NCBI GenBank assembly: GCA_949825045.1
Contig: OX463835.1
Span: 22,461,201 to 22,525,200 of the forward strand
Origin: Argyresthia goedartella
Taxonomy: Eukaryota; Arthropoda; Insecta; Lepidoptera; Argyresthiidae
Direction: 5' to 3'
Length of the DNA stretch: 64,000 bases
Below, in pieces: positions 52,935 to 64,000 of the stretch (the stretch's first letter is position 1; each line of letters opens with the position of its first letter). The notes beneath the pieces were generated by a model. That model was not told where the DNA came from, did not search any database, and saw nothing but the letters and a program-made list of their open reading frames with translations. The translations under genes were made by a program, and so were the position numbers.

Positions 52935-55900
52935 TAAATTTACACTCTAAGAGACACCTCCGATATGTGCAAATTGCAAACCCCCCATTAAAATTATTAG
53001 TGGATACCGGCGCGAATCAATCATTCATTAGCCCCGAAGCTGTGCAAAAATATTTTTCGCACATTCCTCTTAACTATGACCCTTTCGAAGTGACCAATGT
53101 ACACGCGACGACAAAAAATGACTATTCCATTACTATTCAAAACTTCCTCGAATTTAATGATGACCAGAATATTAAATTATTCGTGTACAAGTTCCATAGA
53201 TATTTCGATGGACTGATAGGACTTGACATACTAGACGGACTCGAAATAGACCTAAAAAATAATTTGCTTATAACTAGAAATGCCAGAATCCCGATCATAC
53301 CATATCAGAGTAACATGCCTACTACTGACTACACAATCGCAGCACATTCATCAAAATTGATTCGCATGCCCATCGATAGCCCCGACGGTGACGTAATGGT
53401 CCCCGATCAAATTTCCTGTAATTCCATTATACACGAATGTTTCACGACTGTGATTGACCGCGAAGGAATTGTAGAAGTAGAGAATATATCCGACAACGAC
53501 ATAATACTTTCATTTGACCGACCAGTACAAGCTGAGCTATTTAATATCGAGTGCATGAGCACCGTACACGACCCGATTCGGACTCGTGAAGTGATATCAC
53601 GTTTACGAACCGATGACTTGAATCAGGAAGAGAAAATTAACTTAGAGACTTTATGTTCCCGCTATCCTGATGTATTCTATATTGAAGGAGAAACACTAAC
53701 ATTCACCAACAAAATTAAACACAGCATCAGGACCCACGACGAAACTCCCGTTTATACGAAAAGCTATCGCTACCCCTTTGTACACCGCCAAGAAGTTAGA
53801 GACCAGATAACTAAGATGTTGGATCAAGGCATCATAAGACCTTCTGATTCTGCATGGAGCTCACCCATATGGGTGGTCCCCAAGAAAGTTGACGCATCTG
53901 GAAAACAGAAATGGCGATTAGTGATAGATTTCCGTAAATTAAATGACAAGACCATTGACGACAAATACCCCATCCCGAATATTAACGACGTCCTTGACAA
54001 ACTTGGCAAGTGCCAGTACTTTACGACCCTGGATTTAGCGAGCGGATTTTACCAAGTAGAAATGAGCCTTGACGATATACCGAAGACTGCTTTCAATGTT
54101 GAGCACGGGCACTTCGAATTTTTGAGAATGCCGATGGGATTAAAAAATTCTCCATCGACTTTTCAACGAGTAATGGATAATGTCCTCAGAGGACTACAAA
54201 ACGAGATTTGTCTTGTATATTTGGATGACATTATTGTATTTAGTACCTCTTTACAGGAACATATGACTAACATAGAGAAAGTTTTCACACGACTGAGGGA
54301 GTCAAACTTCAAAATTCAAATGGATAAGTCCGAATTTTTAAAGTTAGAGACTGCATACCTTGGACATGTTATCACTAGGGAAGGAATAAAACCTAACCCC
54401 GACAAAATTTCTGCAATAGATAAGTTCCCCATTCCCACAACGACAAAACAGATTAAACAATTCCTTGGTTTGATAGGTTACTATCGTAAATTCATCCCCG
54501 ACTTTGCACTAAACCAATGACTAAACGACTAAAGAAAGGTAGTAAAATAACCCTTGACCCTGACTATACTGAGTGCTTTGAGAAGTGTAAGACCTTACTG
54601 ACAAATGACCCCATATTACAATATCCCGATTTCAGCAGAGAATTCGTACTCACAACAGACGCTTCTAACGTTGCCATTGGAGCCGTTTTATCCCAAGGAT
54701 CAATAGGATCTGACAAACCCATATGCTATGCATCCCGTACTCTCAATGATAGCGAGATGAACTACAGCACCATAGAGAAGGAGCTTTTAGCCATAGTATG
54801 GGCTACTAAGTACTTCCGACCCTATCTATTTGGACGAAAATTCAAAATTTTCACTGACCATAAGCCACTTCAGTGGATTATGAACATTAAGGAACCCAAC
54901 TCACGACTGACACGTTGGAGACTAAAACTAAGTGAATATGACTATACCATAGTTTACAAAAAGGGAAAGTATAACACTAACGCCGACGCCCTCTCCCGAG
55001 TCGAGATTCATAACGAAGAAACTGAAACATTTTCTATGATAGCTAACCCCTCGGAAAAGCCACCCACTGAAACAAGATCGACAACTGCAACTGCTCACAC
55101 TAGTAATGAACACCCCATCCTCGAAGTTCCCATCACTGACGAACCCCTTAACAAATTCCATAGACAGTTATGCTTTTCGATTGTAGGTGATATAAAACGT
55201 AGACCGACTGCTACTAAGCCATTTGACACGCACACACGTACACTTATTCAGGTATCTGAATCAAATATAGAGCAGGATGTTATAAAAGCCATTAAGGAGT
55301 ACGTCAATCCAAAAGTGAAAACCGCCCTTTTTATTAATCCACCCCTAGGGATGTATCAAATCATTTCTGTTATTCAGGACGCATTTAAAAGTTCCGCCAT
55401 GAATCTAGTTCTCTGTAAAATTCAGTTAGAGGACGTAAAAGAATATTTAAGACAGCAAGAAATTATCAGACACTACCACGAGGGAAAAACCAACCATAGG
55501 GGCATAAACGAATGCTATCTATCCCTCTCCCGTAAGTACTACTGGCCTAAAATGAAGGACCAGATTACTTAGTACATTAATGAATGCACAATTTGTGGAC
55601 AGACTAAATACGACCGTAACCCCATTAGGCCTCAGTTTAACATTGTTCCCCCAGCAACAAAACCCCTTGAGATTGTCCATATGGACCTATTCACAGCCCA
55701 GAACGAAAAGTATCTCACGTTTGTAGACGTTTTCTCCAAATACGGCCAGGCCTATCACCTGAGAGATGGAACTGCCGTAAGCATCCTTCAAGGACTTCTT
55801 CAATATTGTACCCATCATGGGCTTCCCTTAACCTTAATAACAGATAACGGCACCGAGTTCACAAATCAGATGTTTTCAGAATTTACACGACTTCATAAGA

Positions 55901-56520
55901 TAAATCACCATAAAACCTTGCCCCATGCCCCCAATGATAACGGTATCATTGAACGCTTTCACTCCACCTTGTTAGAACATCTCCGTATCCTGAAACTACA
56001 GCAAAAAGACGAGCCTGTAATTTACCTCATGCCTTACGCAATACTTGCCTATAACAGCTCTGTGCATAGCTTCACTAAGTGCAGACCATATGACATAATA
56101 AATGGACATTTTGACCCTAGAGACCCTCTTGACATCGATCTTACAGGACATTTAATGCAACAATACATTTTGACCCATAAGGAACAGATGAAAACCGTAT
56201 ACAATCTTATAAACGAGACCTCTCTTCACAATCGCACCAATTTAACTGAGAACAGGAATAAAGATAGAGAAACGGAAGTGGAATACCAACCTCAACAGCA
56301 AGTTTTCATTAACAACCCCTTAGCAAGCCGACAAAAGCTAGCCCCACGTTACACGCAGGATACTGTTTTAGCCGATCTACCCATTCACATTTATACGTCG
56401 AAAAAGAAAGGCCCTGTGGCCAAGTCACGACTCAAACGAGTCCCTAAGAATATAAAATTGTTACAGGATACTACTGGGACTGACGACACAGCTGACGCGA
56501 GCTCACGAGATAAGTCTTGA
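52935..56520 (+). pseudogene. Pol of inner errantivirus-like element, one frameshift and one stop
   Basis: Protease has [14 protein letters not shown] (about 53000). Reverse transcriptase has [35 protein letters not shown] and [12 protein letters not shown] (catalytic YLDD, about 54220). RNase H has LTTDASNVAIGAVLSQ and FTDHKPLQWI. A small loss at about 54512 shifts frame 2 to frame 1 just before RNase H. Integrase has a zinc-binding region (YHEGKTNHRG, then CTICGQTKY) with a TAG at 55570-55572 inside it, and the DDE core VHMDLFTAQ, LITDNGTEF and GIIERFHSTL. The C-terminal domain is intact to 56520. All catalytic residues are present, so only the two breaks disable it. Confidence 0.92.
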
Positions 56521-56524
56521 GAGC

Positions 56525-58198
56525 TTGGACGATGGACCTGGAGTTTTACCATTCAAATTAGGAAAAATGACTCTGATAACTCACTACCATACTTTTCTAC
56601 AGTACATTCAATTATCTGACATCGAAGAAAAACTTGACTCCGTAGAGGCTCAACTACAGTACTTTAGGAACCGACTTGATAACCAAACCTTTTCTCTTTA
56701 TGAATATCAGATCCTTTATCTTTCCCATAAATTAGCAAAATCAATGTCGCAGTTAAAAAGTTTAGAGCCAAGTCGCACAAAAAGAGGTCTAATAGACGGA
56801 TTAGGTTCAATAATTAAAAGTATTACTGGAAATCTGGACTATGCGGACGCGAAAACGTATAATGATGCGATTAAGTTACTTGAAGGCAATCAGAATAAGA
56901 TGTTATCAGAAATTAATGAACGCATTAGTATCAATAATGAGTGGATGTCTCAACATACCTCTATTCTGTTCCACATAGCATATAACCAAGTCAAAATTAA
57001 CGAAACTTTAATGTTACTTTTGGACAGAAATGCATACGCAGAGAATAACCTTTTAAAGTACGCAAAGTTTGCCCAGATGTTATCTATTATTAGTGAAAAT
57101 ATTGATGACTTATCATTAGAGTTACTTAGAATAGAAGATATATTAGCTTTTACACGTGCATCGAGCACACATCATTCTATGCTTAATATAGATACTTTAA
57201 GAAATATGTTAGATAGGCTTGGTAAAATATATAAACCAGATCAGATATTGAATTTGGAACTGAGAGAATATTACAATATTATTAAGCCAGGATCATACTT
57301 TTCAGAAAACCAAATAGTAATAGTTTTTTAATTACCTGTAATTTCCACAGATTTCTTTGATTTTTATAAATTATCTATTGTCCCGAATAAACTCCATCAG
57401 ACCTTCATTCCCCCTTATCCTTTCATAGCAACCAATGATAAGACTTTCATGTACATAGAGGCTGAATGCCCGAAGTTCGATCATCAGTATATCTGCGAAG
57501 CAAATACCAATCATCCCGTAAGAAGAAATCCTGACTGCATTCAACACCTTATTACCAAACAAACTCTGGATAAATCCTGCAAACCTACTACTATCTCACT
57601 AACAAAGGGAGCCATGGAAAAACTAGACGACCAGCACTACTCACTTGCATTCCCGGAACCAACAGCGATTAAACTCGTCTGCGACCGAGAAGAATATATC
57701 ACTCTACATGGAAGCTATCTCGCCATCATCCCTCACACCTGCCTTCTACGCACTGAAGAATTCACAATAATGAATGAAAATGACCTACTCAAAGGACAAC
57801 CACTGAAAATCATGAAATTACCTAATAACACCGACATTACGTCACCAACCGTTCCTGTACCACATATCAAACTAAACTCTATCAACCTGAGAGGACTTCA
57901 TAACGCTGAGGACAAAATCCTGCTTCAACCGCCTCTGCAACTGGACCAGCTAACCTCTGAAACACTATATCACACGACCATACCATTCTACGTGATATTC
58001 TGCTGTGCCAGTCTAATCGCAGTAATCATGATCAGCCGCCGCTACTACACTCTACGCAGTACTTCAAATCCTGAAACGGAGTCTACATCGGATCCATTAT
58101 ATGAAGACCCTGGAAAACTAACGGCTAGAAAAGCCATACCAATAATCAAGGCTAAAAATGCCATTCCAGAGATATTTTCTCTCAATGTTCTAAAATAG
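56525..58198 (+). pseudogene. Env-like glycoprotein gene of inner element, one in-frame stop
   Basis: The gene overlaps nothing but starts 4 bases after pol. The first part (56525-57331) has a helical N-terminal region, a furin-type RTKR cleavage site (56774-56785) and, directly after it, a hydrophobic Gly-rich stretch of the kind that begins the fusion subunit of baculovirus F-like errantiviral envelopes. A TAA at 57329-57331 interrupts the frame, which stays open beyond it in the same phase to 58198. The second part has Cys-rich ectodomain sequence, one transmembrane segment (about 57980-58040) and a basic cytoplasmic tail. The first codon is TTG; a spliced leader may supply the start and signal peptide, as in other errantiviruses. 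Confidence 0.85.
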
Positions 58199-58210
58199 TC
58201 ACTGATCTTC

Positions 58211-58219
58211 GCGGGGAGG
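58211..58219 (+). promoter_or_regulatory. Polypurine tract
   Basis: The run gcggggagg stands directly before the 3' LTR, the place where plus-strand synthesis is primed. Confidence 0.7.
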
Positions 58220-58535
58220 TGTTACATGCCCTGCATTCACGGAATCTGCTGACGAAGTCTGATGACGACATTGCGCTTGCATAGTGATAGTTTTAGGTAG
58301 TAACTTATTATTTCACTGTAATTTTCCTATGCAGCGTAAGCAACCCGTGTAACCTACATACTTTTATAGTGTATTCATTTTTAGTGCCTTTTCTTTTGTT
58401 AATTTTAGACTTACTTCAATTCTAGCATCGATTGAATATAGACATAAGTTTTAATTGTAATTTCCATTCCTTAAAATAAAGGATTAAATTAATTATCGGT
58501 TTTTTTTAAATCCATCGGTTGCCGATTCCTTATTT
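58220..58535 (+). repeat. 3' LTR of inner errantivirus-like element
   Basis: 316 bp, same ends as the 5' LTR and one base different. TACG follows at 58536-58539. Confidence 0.95.
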
Positions 58536-58539
58536 TACG

Positions 58540-59018
58540 TCATAGCTGACAGACGATATTTTAATATAAATAGCTAATAAGTTTTAGATTAAGATGACTA
58601 TTGTTTGATCAATCTTAGTGGTTACTCTGTTCAATTGATAATAAAATATTTCTTTTAAATCGAATCATTGGACTGTCGTAGAAATCGTCATCGAAAGTGC
58701 ATAACTTACGTCGTCCATCGTCCGTCTCTACGGTTAAGCTGGGATCGCCGAACAAACAAATTCATTGGGTATCGAGTCAACGACGGAATTCACGAGAGAT
58801 CATCAACAATAGTACACTTCAGAAGGACATGGGAGCAGTTACGGGTCTGTGAGTAAATCTTTTTCACCTTCCTTGTATCTTTCCTCTATAATCCTTTTTG
58901 ATAGATATACGTGTGTTATTAGGGATTAGACAACGCCATAATAATACTAAACTTTTCCTTGATTTACATTTCAAGAAAGTTAACTAGGTAAATAAGATTT
59001 TGAGTTTTTTTTTCTATA
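58540..59018 (+). other. Rest of outer element's LTR and leader
   Basis: AT-rich DNA with ataataaaatatttc (polyadenylation-like, about 58635), a short GC-richer patch (58660-58860) and a run of T before gag. The LTR/leader boundary is not visible. No gene. Confidence 0.4.
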
Positions 59019-60386
59019 ATGGAAAACATTACTCGTGTACCAATGGAGATGTTGAAGATCATCCCGGTATTTGAGGGTGATTCTAGACAATTACCTCTGT
59101 TTATTAAGAAATGCGAGTATATTCTACAAACACATCGAGGTAACGACGCTCAAAATGAGTACCTATTCCACGTAATAACGAGTAGATTAGCGGGGGAAGC
59201 AGCGAATCTTGTCGGTGAAACTGACCAGATTACTACCTGGACTGAGCTAAGATCACTACATAGACATTTTGGGGACCCACGGTCCGAAGAGTGCTTGTCA
59301 ATGGAGCTTGAATCAGTTAAGAGTACTAGGAACGAAAGTTATCTAGAACTTTGTCATAGAATTCAGCAACTAAAAAGTATTCTATTTGCGAAAATTAACG
59401 AAAGTATAAATAATAATAATAATAATAATACCTTGGACACTATTTACACACATTGATCTATCCCCAAACTAGGATTCCCTGTATCTTGGGTACTAGACAA
59501 CGATACACATACTTATATAGATAAATATTATACTTAGATAGATAAACAACCATGACTAGGGTACAAACATCCGTTCTCATGAAACAAATATTTGCCCCCA
59601 CCAGGAATCGAACCCGGGACCCTTGGCTTCGCAGGCAGGGTCACTGCCGTCTCGGCTATTCGGGTCGTCGCGTGATATGACGTGAATGTGCGACTGGCAA
59701 AACAACAAATTTATAATAATACTACATTGAATGTTTTAGTATACAATTTGCCAGCTTACATGGTCAGGTTAGTACGATTGCGTAAAGTTAACAACTTGGA
59801 GGATGCCCTAAAAATTGTTCTGGAGGAACAGAATTTCCAAACTGTTTATAACTCAAAGAATAACACTCGCAGTACGTACTCTCAAAACCAAAGTCCTCAC
59901 TTCAAGAACAGGAACTATAATGGCCCACCAAGGTACAACAACCCACAACGATTACCAAGTGCACATGCACCAAATAACGCTAGGTTTCCTTCCGAATTAG
60001 GAACACCGCGCAGTTCTTTCCAATCTCGTTTTAACAAAAATAGCAGAGCGAGTAATAATACGAACAATTACGCAAGTCAACCGAACAATAGCCAGTGGCA
60101 GCAAGGCACTAGGTCATATCAACAGCCTAGTCAGCATTGCACGGGCAATGCACCTCGCATGACGCAACCTTACTCACCACATGTGGCACCGTCGACAGGT
60201 TCGAAGACTGACGTCACGATGCGCACAGCCAGCTCGAGGCGAGTGAATTATACTGATAACAGCCAGGAACCGATGAACTATAGTAATTTGAATAATTATA
60301 ACGAGGAAATTGAGCCCTCAGCGGCGGAGCAAATTGTTGAAAATGTTTTTCTTGCGGCCTCCCCAACATGGAAAGGCTTACTTTAA
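59019..60386 (+). pseudogene. Gag of outer errantivirus-like element, split by a SINE
   Basis: ATG 59019 opens MENITRVPMEMLKIIPVFEG, with GDSRQLPLFIKKCEYIL, SRLAGEAANLVGETDQI and SYLELCHRIQQLKSILFAK. A SINE at 59409-59669 interrupts, and the same frame number resumes at 59682 with TLNVLVYNLPAYMVRLVRLR and NLEDALKIVLEEQNFQ. An Asn/Gln/Pro-rich tail follows, with no zinc knuckle. The protein is related to the gag of the inner element but only loosely. Apart from the SINE the frame is open. Confidence 0.8.
59409..59669 (-). mobile_element. tRNA-derived SINE, copy 2, inserted in gag
   Basis: On the minus strand: head gacgacccgaatagccgaga, A box TAGCCGAGACGG, B box GGTTCGATTCC (consensus), then the body shared with 9641-9883, and an (ATT)n tail at 59409-59431. 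A target duplication was not recognised with confidence. Confidence 0.88.
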
Positions 60387-63300
60387 ATTTTAATAAAAGA
60401 TTAAACCTGCCACATATTTATGTGCCGGAGCTACAAGCCGTTTTTATGATAGATACGGGCAGTACGAGGTCGTTCATTAGCCCGCGTTTAGCGGAGCGAT
60501 TTTACAAAAACTATAAACGAAATTAACCTTTTGAAGTTTTTAGCACCCATGCGTCGAGTAGACATAACGAGGTCGCTACAATTCCATTACCGAGTATTTT
60601 TCAATCACCGGAACACTACAAATTCTATATTTACAGCGTAGATGAAAGGTACGACGGGCTTATAGGGTTCGATCTAATACAGCTTTTAGGAGCCAGAATT
60701 GACGCGAGAGCTATGTCATTAATTACTAGGGATGCACAAATTCCTATAATTTATAAACCTCATAAGAGGGAAATGTACCATTTGCCTCCCCGTAGTGAGT
60801 TACGGGTCAAACTTCCGGTAAATTTATTAGACGGAGAAGCTATCCTAGATAGTAAACAGTTTGGAGAAGGAATTCGAATGCCTGCTGCGATAGTGCGATG
60901 TGTGAAAGGGTACGCCTCCACGGTGATTCAGAATTATAGTGAAAATAATGGCACATTGATGGTTACAGCTCCATTCCAGGTAGAGCCCTATGATCAGTTA
61001 GAAAATATTAACGTGAATTATACTAACGATAGAGGAGGAACCGATAGACTGCTTACGGAAAATTTATCCAAGTTAAGATTAAACCACATGAATGAGGAAG
61101 AGGGAAGAATGATTGAAGATGTTTGCAAGGAATACAAGGATATTTTTATTGCGAGGACATTCCATTAAGCTTTACGAATCAAGGGAAACATACTATTAGG
61201 ACCAAGAATGAGGACCCCATAAATCTCAAAGCTCACAGGCTAGCCCCTTCACAAACAACTGAAATAAAAAAACAGGCAGATAAAATGTTAAAAGACGACG
61301 TGATTACAGAATCCCATTCTCCTTGGAGTGCCCCAGTACATTTAGAGCCAAAAAAGATGGATGCTTCAGGTCAGAGAAGATTTAACGACATTACTGTGGA
61401 TGATAAATACCCCTTACCTAATATTAATGATTTATTCGACATGCTAGGAAAAAGTGTGTACTTCACTACACTTGATTTGGCCAGTGGGTATCACCAAATT
61501 GAAGTTTCAAAAGAGGATAGGGCTAAAACTGCATTTAGCATTCCGTTTGGGCACTACAAATTCAACAGAATGCCATTCGGACTGAAAACAGCACCTGCAA
61601 CATTCCAAAGAGCAATGGATAATGTACTTAGAGGCTTGCAGGGCCTACATTGCCTTATTTACTTGGATGACGTCATAACTTTCTCAAAAAGCCTAAAAGA
61701 ACATATAGCAAAACTAAAGGCAGTTTTCCAAAGATTTAGGAAAATAAATTTAAAAATACAGCTTGATAAATCCGACTTTTTGAGAAAAGAAGTATTGTAT
61801 CTTGGTCATACAATAACTAGCGAGGGTTTAAAACCAAATGATGATAAAATTGAAGCCATCCTGAAATTTCCGATGCCAGAGACAGTAACCCAAATTAAAA
61901 GCTTTTTGGGTTTATTTGGGTATTATAGGAAATTCATCAAAGATTTCGCTAAAATCACCAAGCCACTTACAGTATGTTTGAAGAAAGGGCGAAAGATAAT
62001 AATGAATGAAGAATACAAGGAAGCTTTTGAAACTTGCAAGACACTTTTGACGAATGCACCAACATTACAGTTTCCAGACTTCGACAAACCTTTTATCTTA
62101 ACTACAGATGCATCAAATTTTGCAATTGGAGCGGTATTGTCCCAGGGCACCTTAGGGTCAGATTTACCCGTGGGCTATGCTAGCAAAAGTTTAAGTGCCA
62201 CTGAGACACGACACAGCGTTATAGAAAAAAAACTGTTAGCCGTAATTTGGGCGGTAAAGCATTTCCGACCCTATTTGTATGGAAATAAATTTATTATTTA
62301 TACAGACCATAGCTCTTGCTTGGCTATACTCACTCAAAGAACCTAACAGTAAACTCACGCGTTGGCGTTTGAGGTTACACGATTTTGAAATTCGATACAA
62401 AAAAGGCAGTCAGAACACTAATGCTGACGCCTTATCAAGGATTAGAATTAATGCGACGAATGATGATATTGATGTGGATAATGATAGTAAATGTGGATGA
62501 TAATGACGAAAAGGTACAAGAAATCGTGAACGAATTAGAAAGGGATCTGAGAGGGGACAAGAATGAACTGGAAATAGAAACAATAATTATTTCCGAATCA
62601 GAACAGGAAGAATTAGTAGAAGAAGTAGATTCAGATGATGGAGCTACAGCTCATTCTGTATCCAATAGGGAGCACGAAGGGATCCCTATCCTGAAAGAGG
62701 CAATTGATACGAAACCAAGACAAATACTAGTCTACACCTGGTTTCTGAATAAATATACTGTCAAGGATATTTCATCAAAAAAACATCGTATATTCGAAGT
62801 ACACATGCCAGTAAACAATGAACAGTTGGTGAAAGACTTAATGAAAGAATATGTTGATACTAAATTCAAATATCACATTTATTTTGAGAACCCACAACTT
62901 CGGAAAACTTTTTCAGAAGTTTTTACGAAATTGTTCAAGAAAGGAACACTTCAGCAGCCTCATAGAATGCACAGAACGAGTAGTTAACTTGACAGATAAT
63001 GAGAAAGACCAGTTGCTTATAATAAATAAATATCATGAAGGGAAAACATGTCACAGAGGAGGCATTAGGGAAACATCAACCAAACTTAAGAGAGATTATT
63101 GGTGGGCAAACATGAAAGAAACTGTAAGTGCAGTTATTAATGGATTTGAAGAGTGCAAAAAGATGAAATATGAAAGAAAACCAATAAAACCACCAATTCA
63201 ATTTACCCAAGATCAAAATACCCCCTTTCAAGAAGCCTTCATGGACCTTTTGTTCATCGAAGGCAATTATTATTTAACCAATGTAGACGCCTTTAGTAAA

Positions 63301-63705
63301 TTAGGGCAAGCCATCAATATACCAAATAGAAGTACTCCAGAAGTTGTAAGAGCGCTAATAAAGTATTTTAGTATGTACGGATTACCTACAAAAATTAGTT
63401 GCGATTCAGGGGCAGAGTTTAATAATGACCTCATCAAGGAACTCCTAAATTTTTACAAGATCGACTTACACATTGGGACACCTAACAATCCCACGTCAAT
63501 GGCAATCGTTGAAAGGTTTCATTCAACGATTATAGAAATCTACCGATTAGCTAAATATAATAAAAAGGAATTTGACGCTGCAACGGTTATGACATATGCT
63601 ATAATGGCATATAATAACACCATTCATACAGCAACAAGCTATACACCGTATGAGATAGGGTACAGCAAATTCTACCGTTTTATAGATTTAAGAGAGGAAT
63701 TATAA
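60387..63705 (+). pseudogene. Pol of outer errantivirus-like element, many breaks
   Basis: Protease has AVFMIDTGSTRSFISPRLAE (about 60450), then a TAA at 60524. A shift near 61150 leads into reverse transcriptase: PWSAPVHLEPKKMDASG, then NDITVDDKYPLPN. Between them about nine residues of RT motif 1 (the VIDYRKL part) are gone in frame. [19 protein letters not shown] and CLIYLDDVITFS (catalytic YLDD, about 61660) remain. RNase H has LTTDASNFAIGAVLSQ, with shifts at about 62330 and 62480. A fourth shift at about 62950 precedes the integrase: YHEGKTCHRGG, FMDLLFIEGN, ISCDSGAEFN and AIVERFHSTI. The integrase ends early at 63705 with its C-terminal domain missing. Confidence 0.87.
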
Positions 63706-64000
63706 CCCCATTAGGATCACTAATTAAATGTATTTCAGGGAATTTAGATAATAATGATGCACTTAACTATAATAAGGAAATAAGTAGTTTATATAAGGAA
63801 CAACATTAAATACAGCGAAAGGTATCGTTAATGCAAAGAACTTTCGATAAAATGGTTAATATATCAGATGATATTAATTTTAACGTCAAATACTTAGGTT
63901 TAAGAACTACGCAAATAGAAAAACAATTACAAAATGAAACTAAACTTAATAATATTTGGTCTATCATGAATAGCCTTTACCAGATTCTAAATAACTTTCA
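63706..64000 (+). pseudogene. Env fragment of outer element, N-terminal part deleted, runs off window
   Basis: Starting at about 63708 the frame has a stretch like the region just after the cleavage site in the inner element's env (LGSLIKCISGNLD), then helical sequence. A TAA at 63807-63809 interrupts it. The integrase C-terminus and the first third of env are absent, so a deletion joins the two genes. The end lies outside the window. Confidence 0.7.

Larger units (their letters stand above)
50904..58535 (+). mobile_element. Inner errantivirus-like LTR retrotransposon with env
   Basis: A complete 7632-bp element: LTR, primer-binding site, gag, pol, env, polypurine tract and LTR, with a TACG target duplication. 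One LTR difference in 316 bp indicates a recent insertion. Pol and env each carry breaks, so this copy is unlikely to be autonomous as assembled. Confidence 0.93.
50849..64000 (+). mobile_element. Outer errantivirus-like LTR element, 3' end outside window
   Basis: A segment starting AGTTAAACAC at 50849 breaks into LINE ORF1. It continues, after removal of 50904-58539, through a leader (58540-59018), gag, pol and an env fragment. The AGTTA start is typical of errantivirus LTRs. The LTR length and right end are unknown, since no partner LTR lies in the window. It is much more decayed than the element inserted in it. Confidence 0.6.

Noticed and set aside
52880..52935. A -1 frameshift slippery site between gag and pol of the inner LTR element
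   Set aside because: Frames overlap as needed, but no heptamer of the X XXY YYZ type could be placed in the gag frame.

Overview
The window looks like a repeat-dense stretch of insect nuclear DNA, most likely from a moth or butterfly. It is AT-rich and carries spliced and pseudogenised C2H2 zinc-finger sequence, tRNA-derived SINEs with Pol III A and B boxes, and many retroelement families typical of Lepidoptera. The order is an inference; no single-copy marker gene confirms it. Nearly all the DNA is transposable elements, many inserted into one another, and most are broken by stops and one-base frameshifts. Several of those frameshifts sit in homopolymers, so some may be assembly errors rather than real mutations. 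Layout: (1) 1-1722, 3' part of a hAT DNA transposon inserted in the gag of a BEL/Pao retrotransposon whose pol follows (1723-6221), with a candidate 3' LTR. (2) 7.1-9.6 kb, a GC-richer island with the only candidate host gene outside the zinc fingers, a divergent major-facilitator-type membrane transporter in shifted frames. (3) 9.6-13.6 kb, a SINE and a decayed jockey-group element. (4) 15.1-21.1 kb, a retroelement ORF1 fragment, a deleted Gypsy pol and a 3'-truncated CR1-like element, the last three on the minus strand or abutting. (5) 21.1-29.1 kb, a Maverick/Polinton relic: integrase, packaging ATPase, DNA polymerase B, a YWDDPNEL-type protein and two further proteins. It is flanked by a ~320-bp inverted repeat that contains an exon of a spliced gene, and is interrupted by a jockey-type retrotransposon. 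(6) 31.3-36.3 kb, the best-preserved LINE (CR1-like, ORF1 plus ORF2 with one frameshift). (7) 37-40.4 kb, a LINE tail, a MITE, a fold-back hairpin and a second copy of the CR1-like element. (8) 41.2-46.6 kb, a minus-strand zinc-finger gene of about 16 near-identical fingers, split by a 3.6-kb LINE with a restriction-like endonuclease; this insertion has a 5-bp target duplication and a tRNA-like sequence at its 5' end. (9) 47.4-50.8 kb, a decayed LINE. (10) 50.85-64 kb, two nested env-carrying LTR retrotransposons of the errantivirus type. The inner one (50904-58535) has 316-bp LTRs differing at one base; the outer one also carries a SINE in gag and runs off the window. The genes do not form a pathway. 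What can be read is insertion order: LINE, then the outer errantivirus-like element, then (in unknown order relative to each other) the SINE and the young inner errantivirus-like element.
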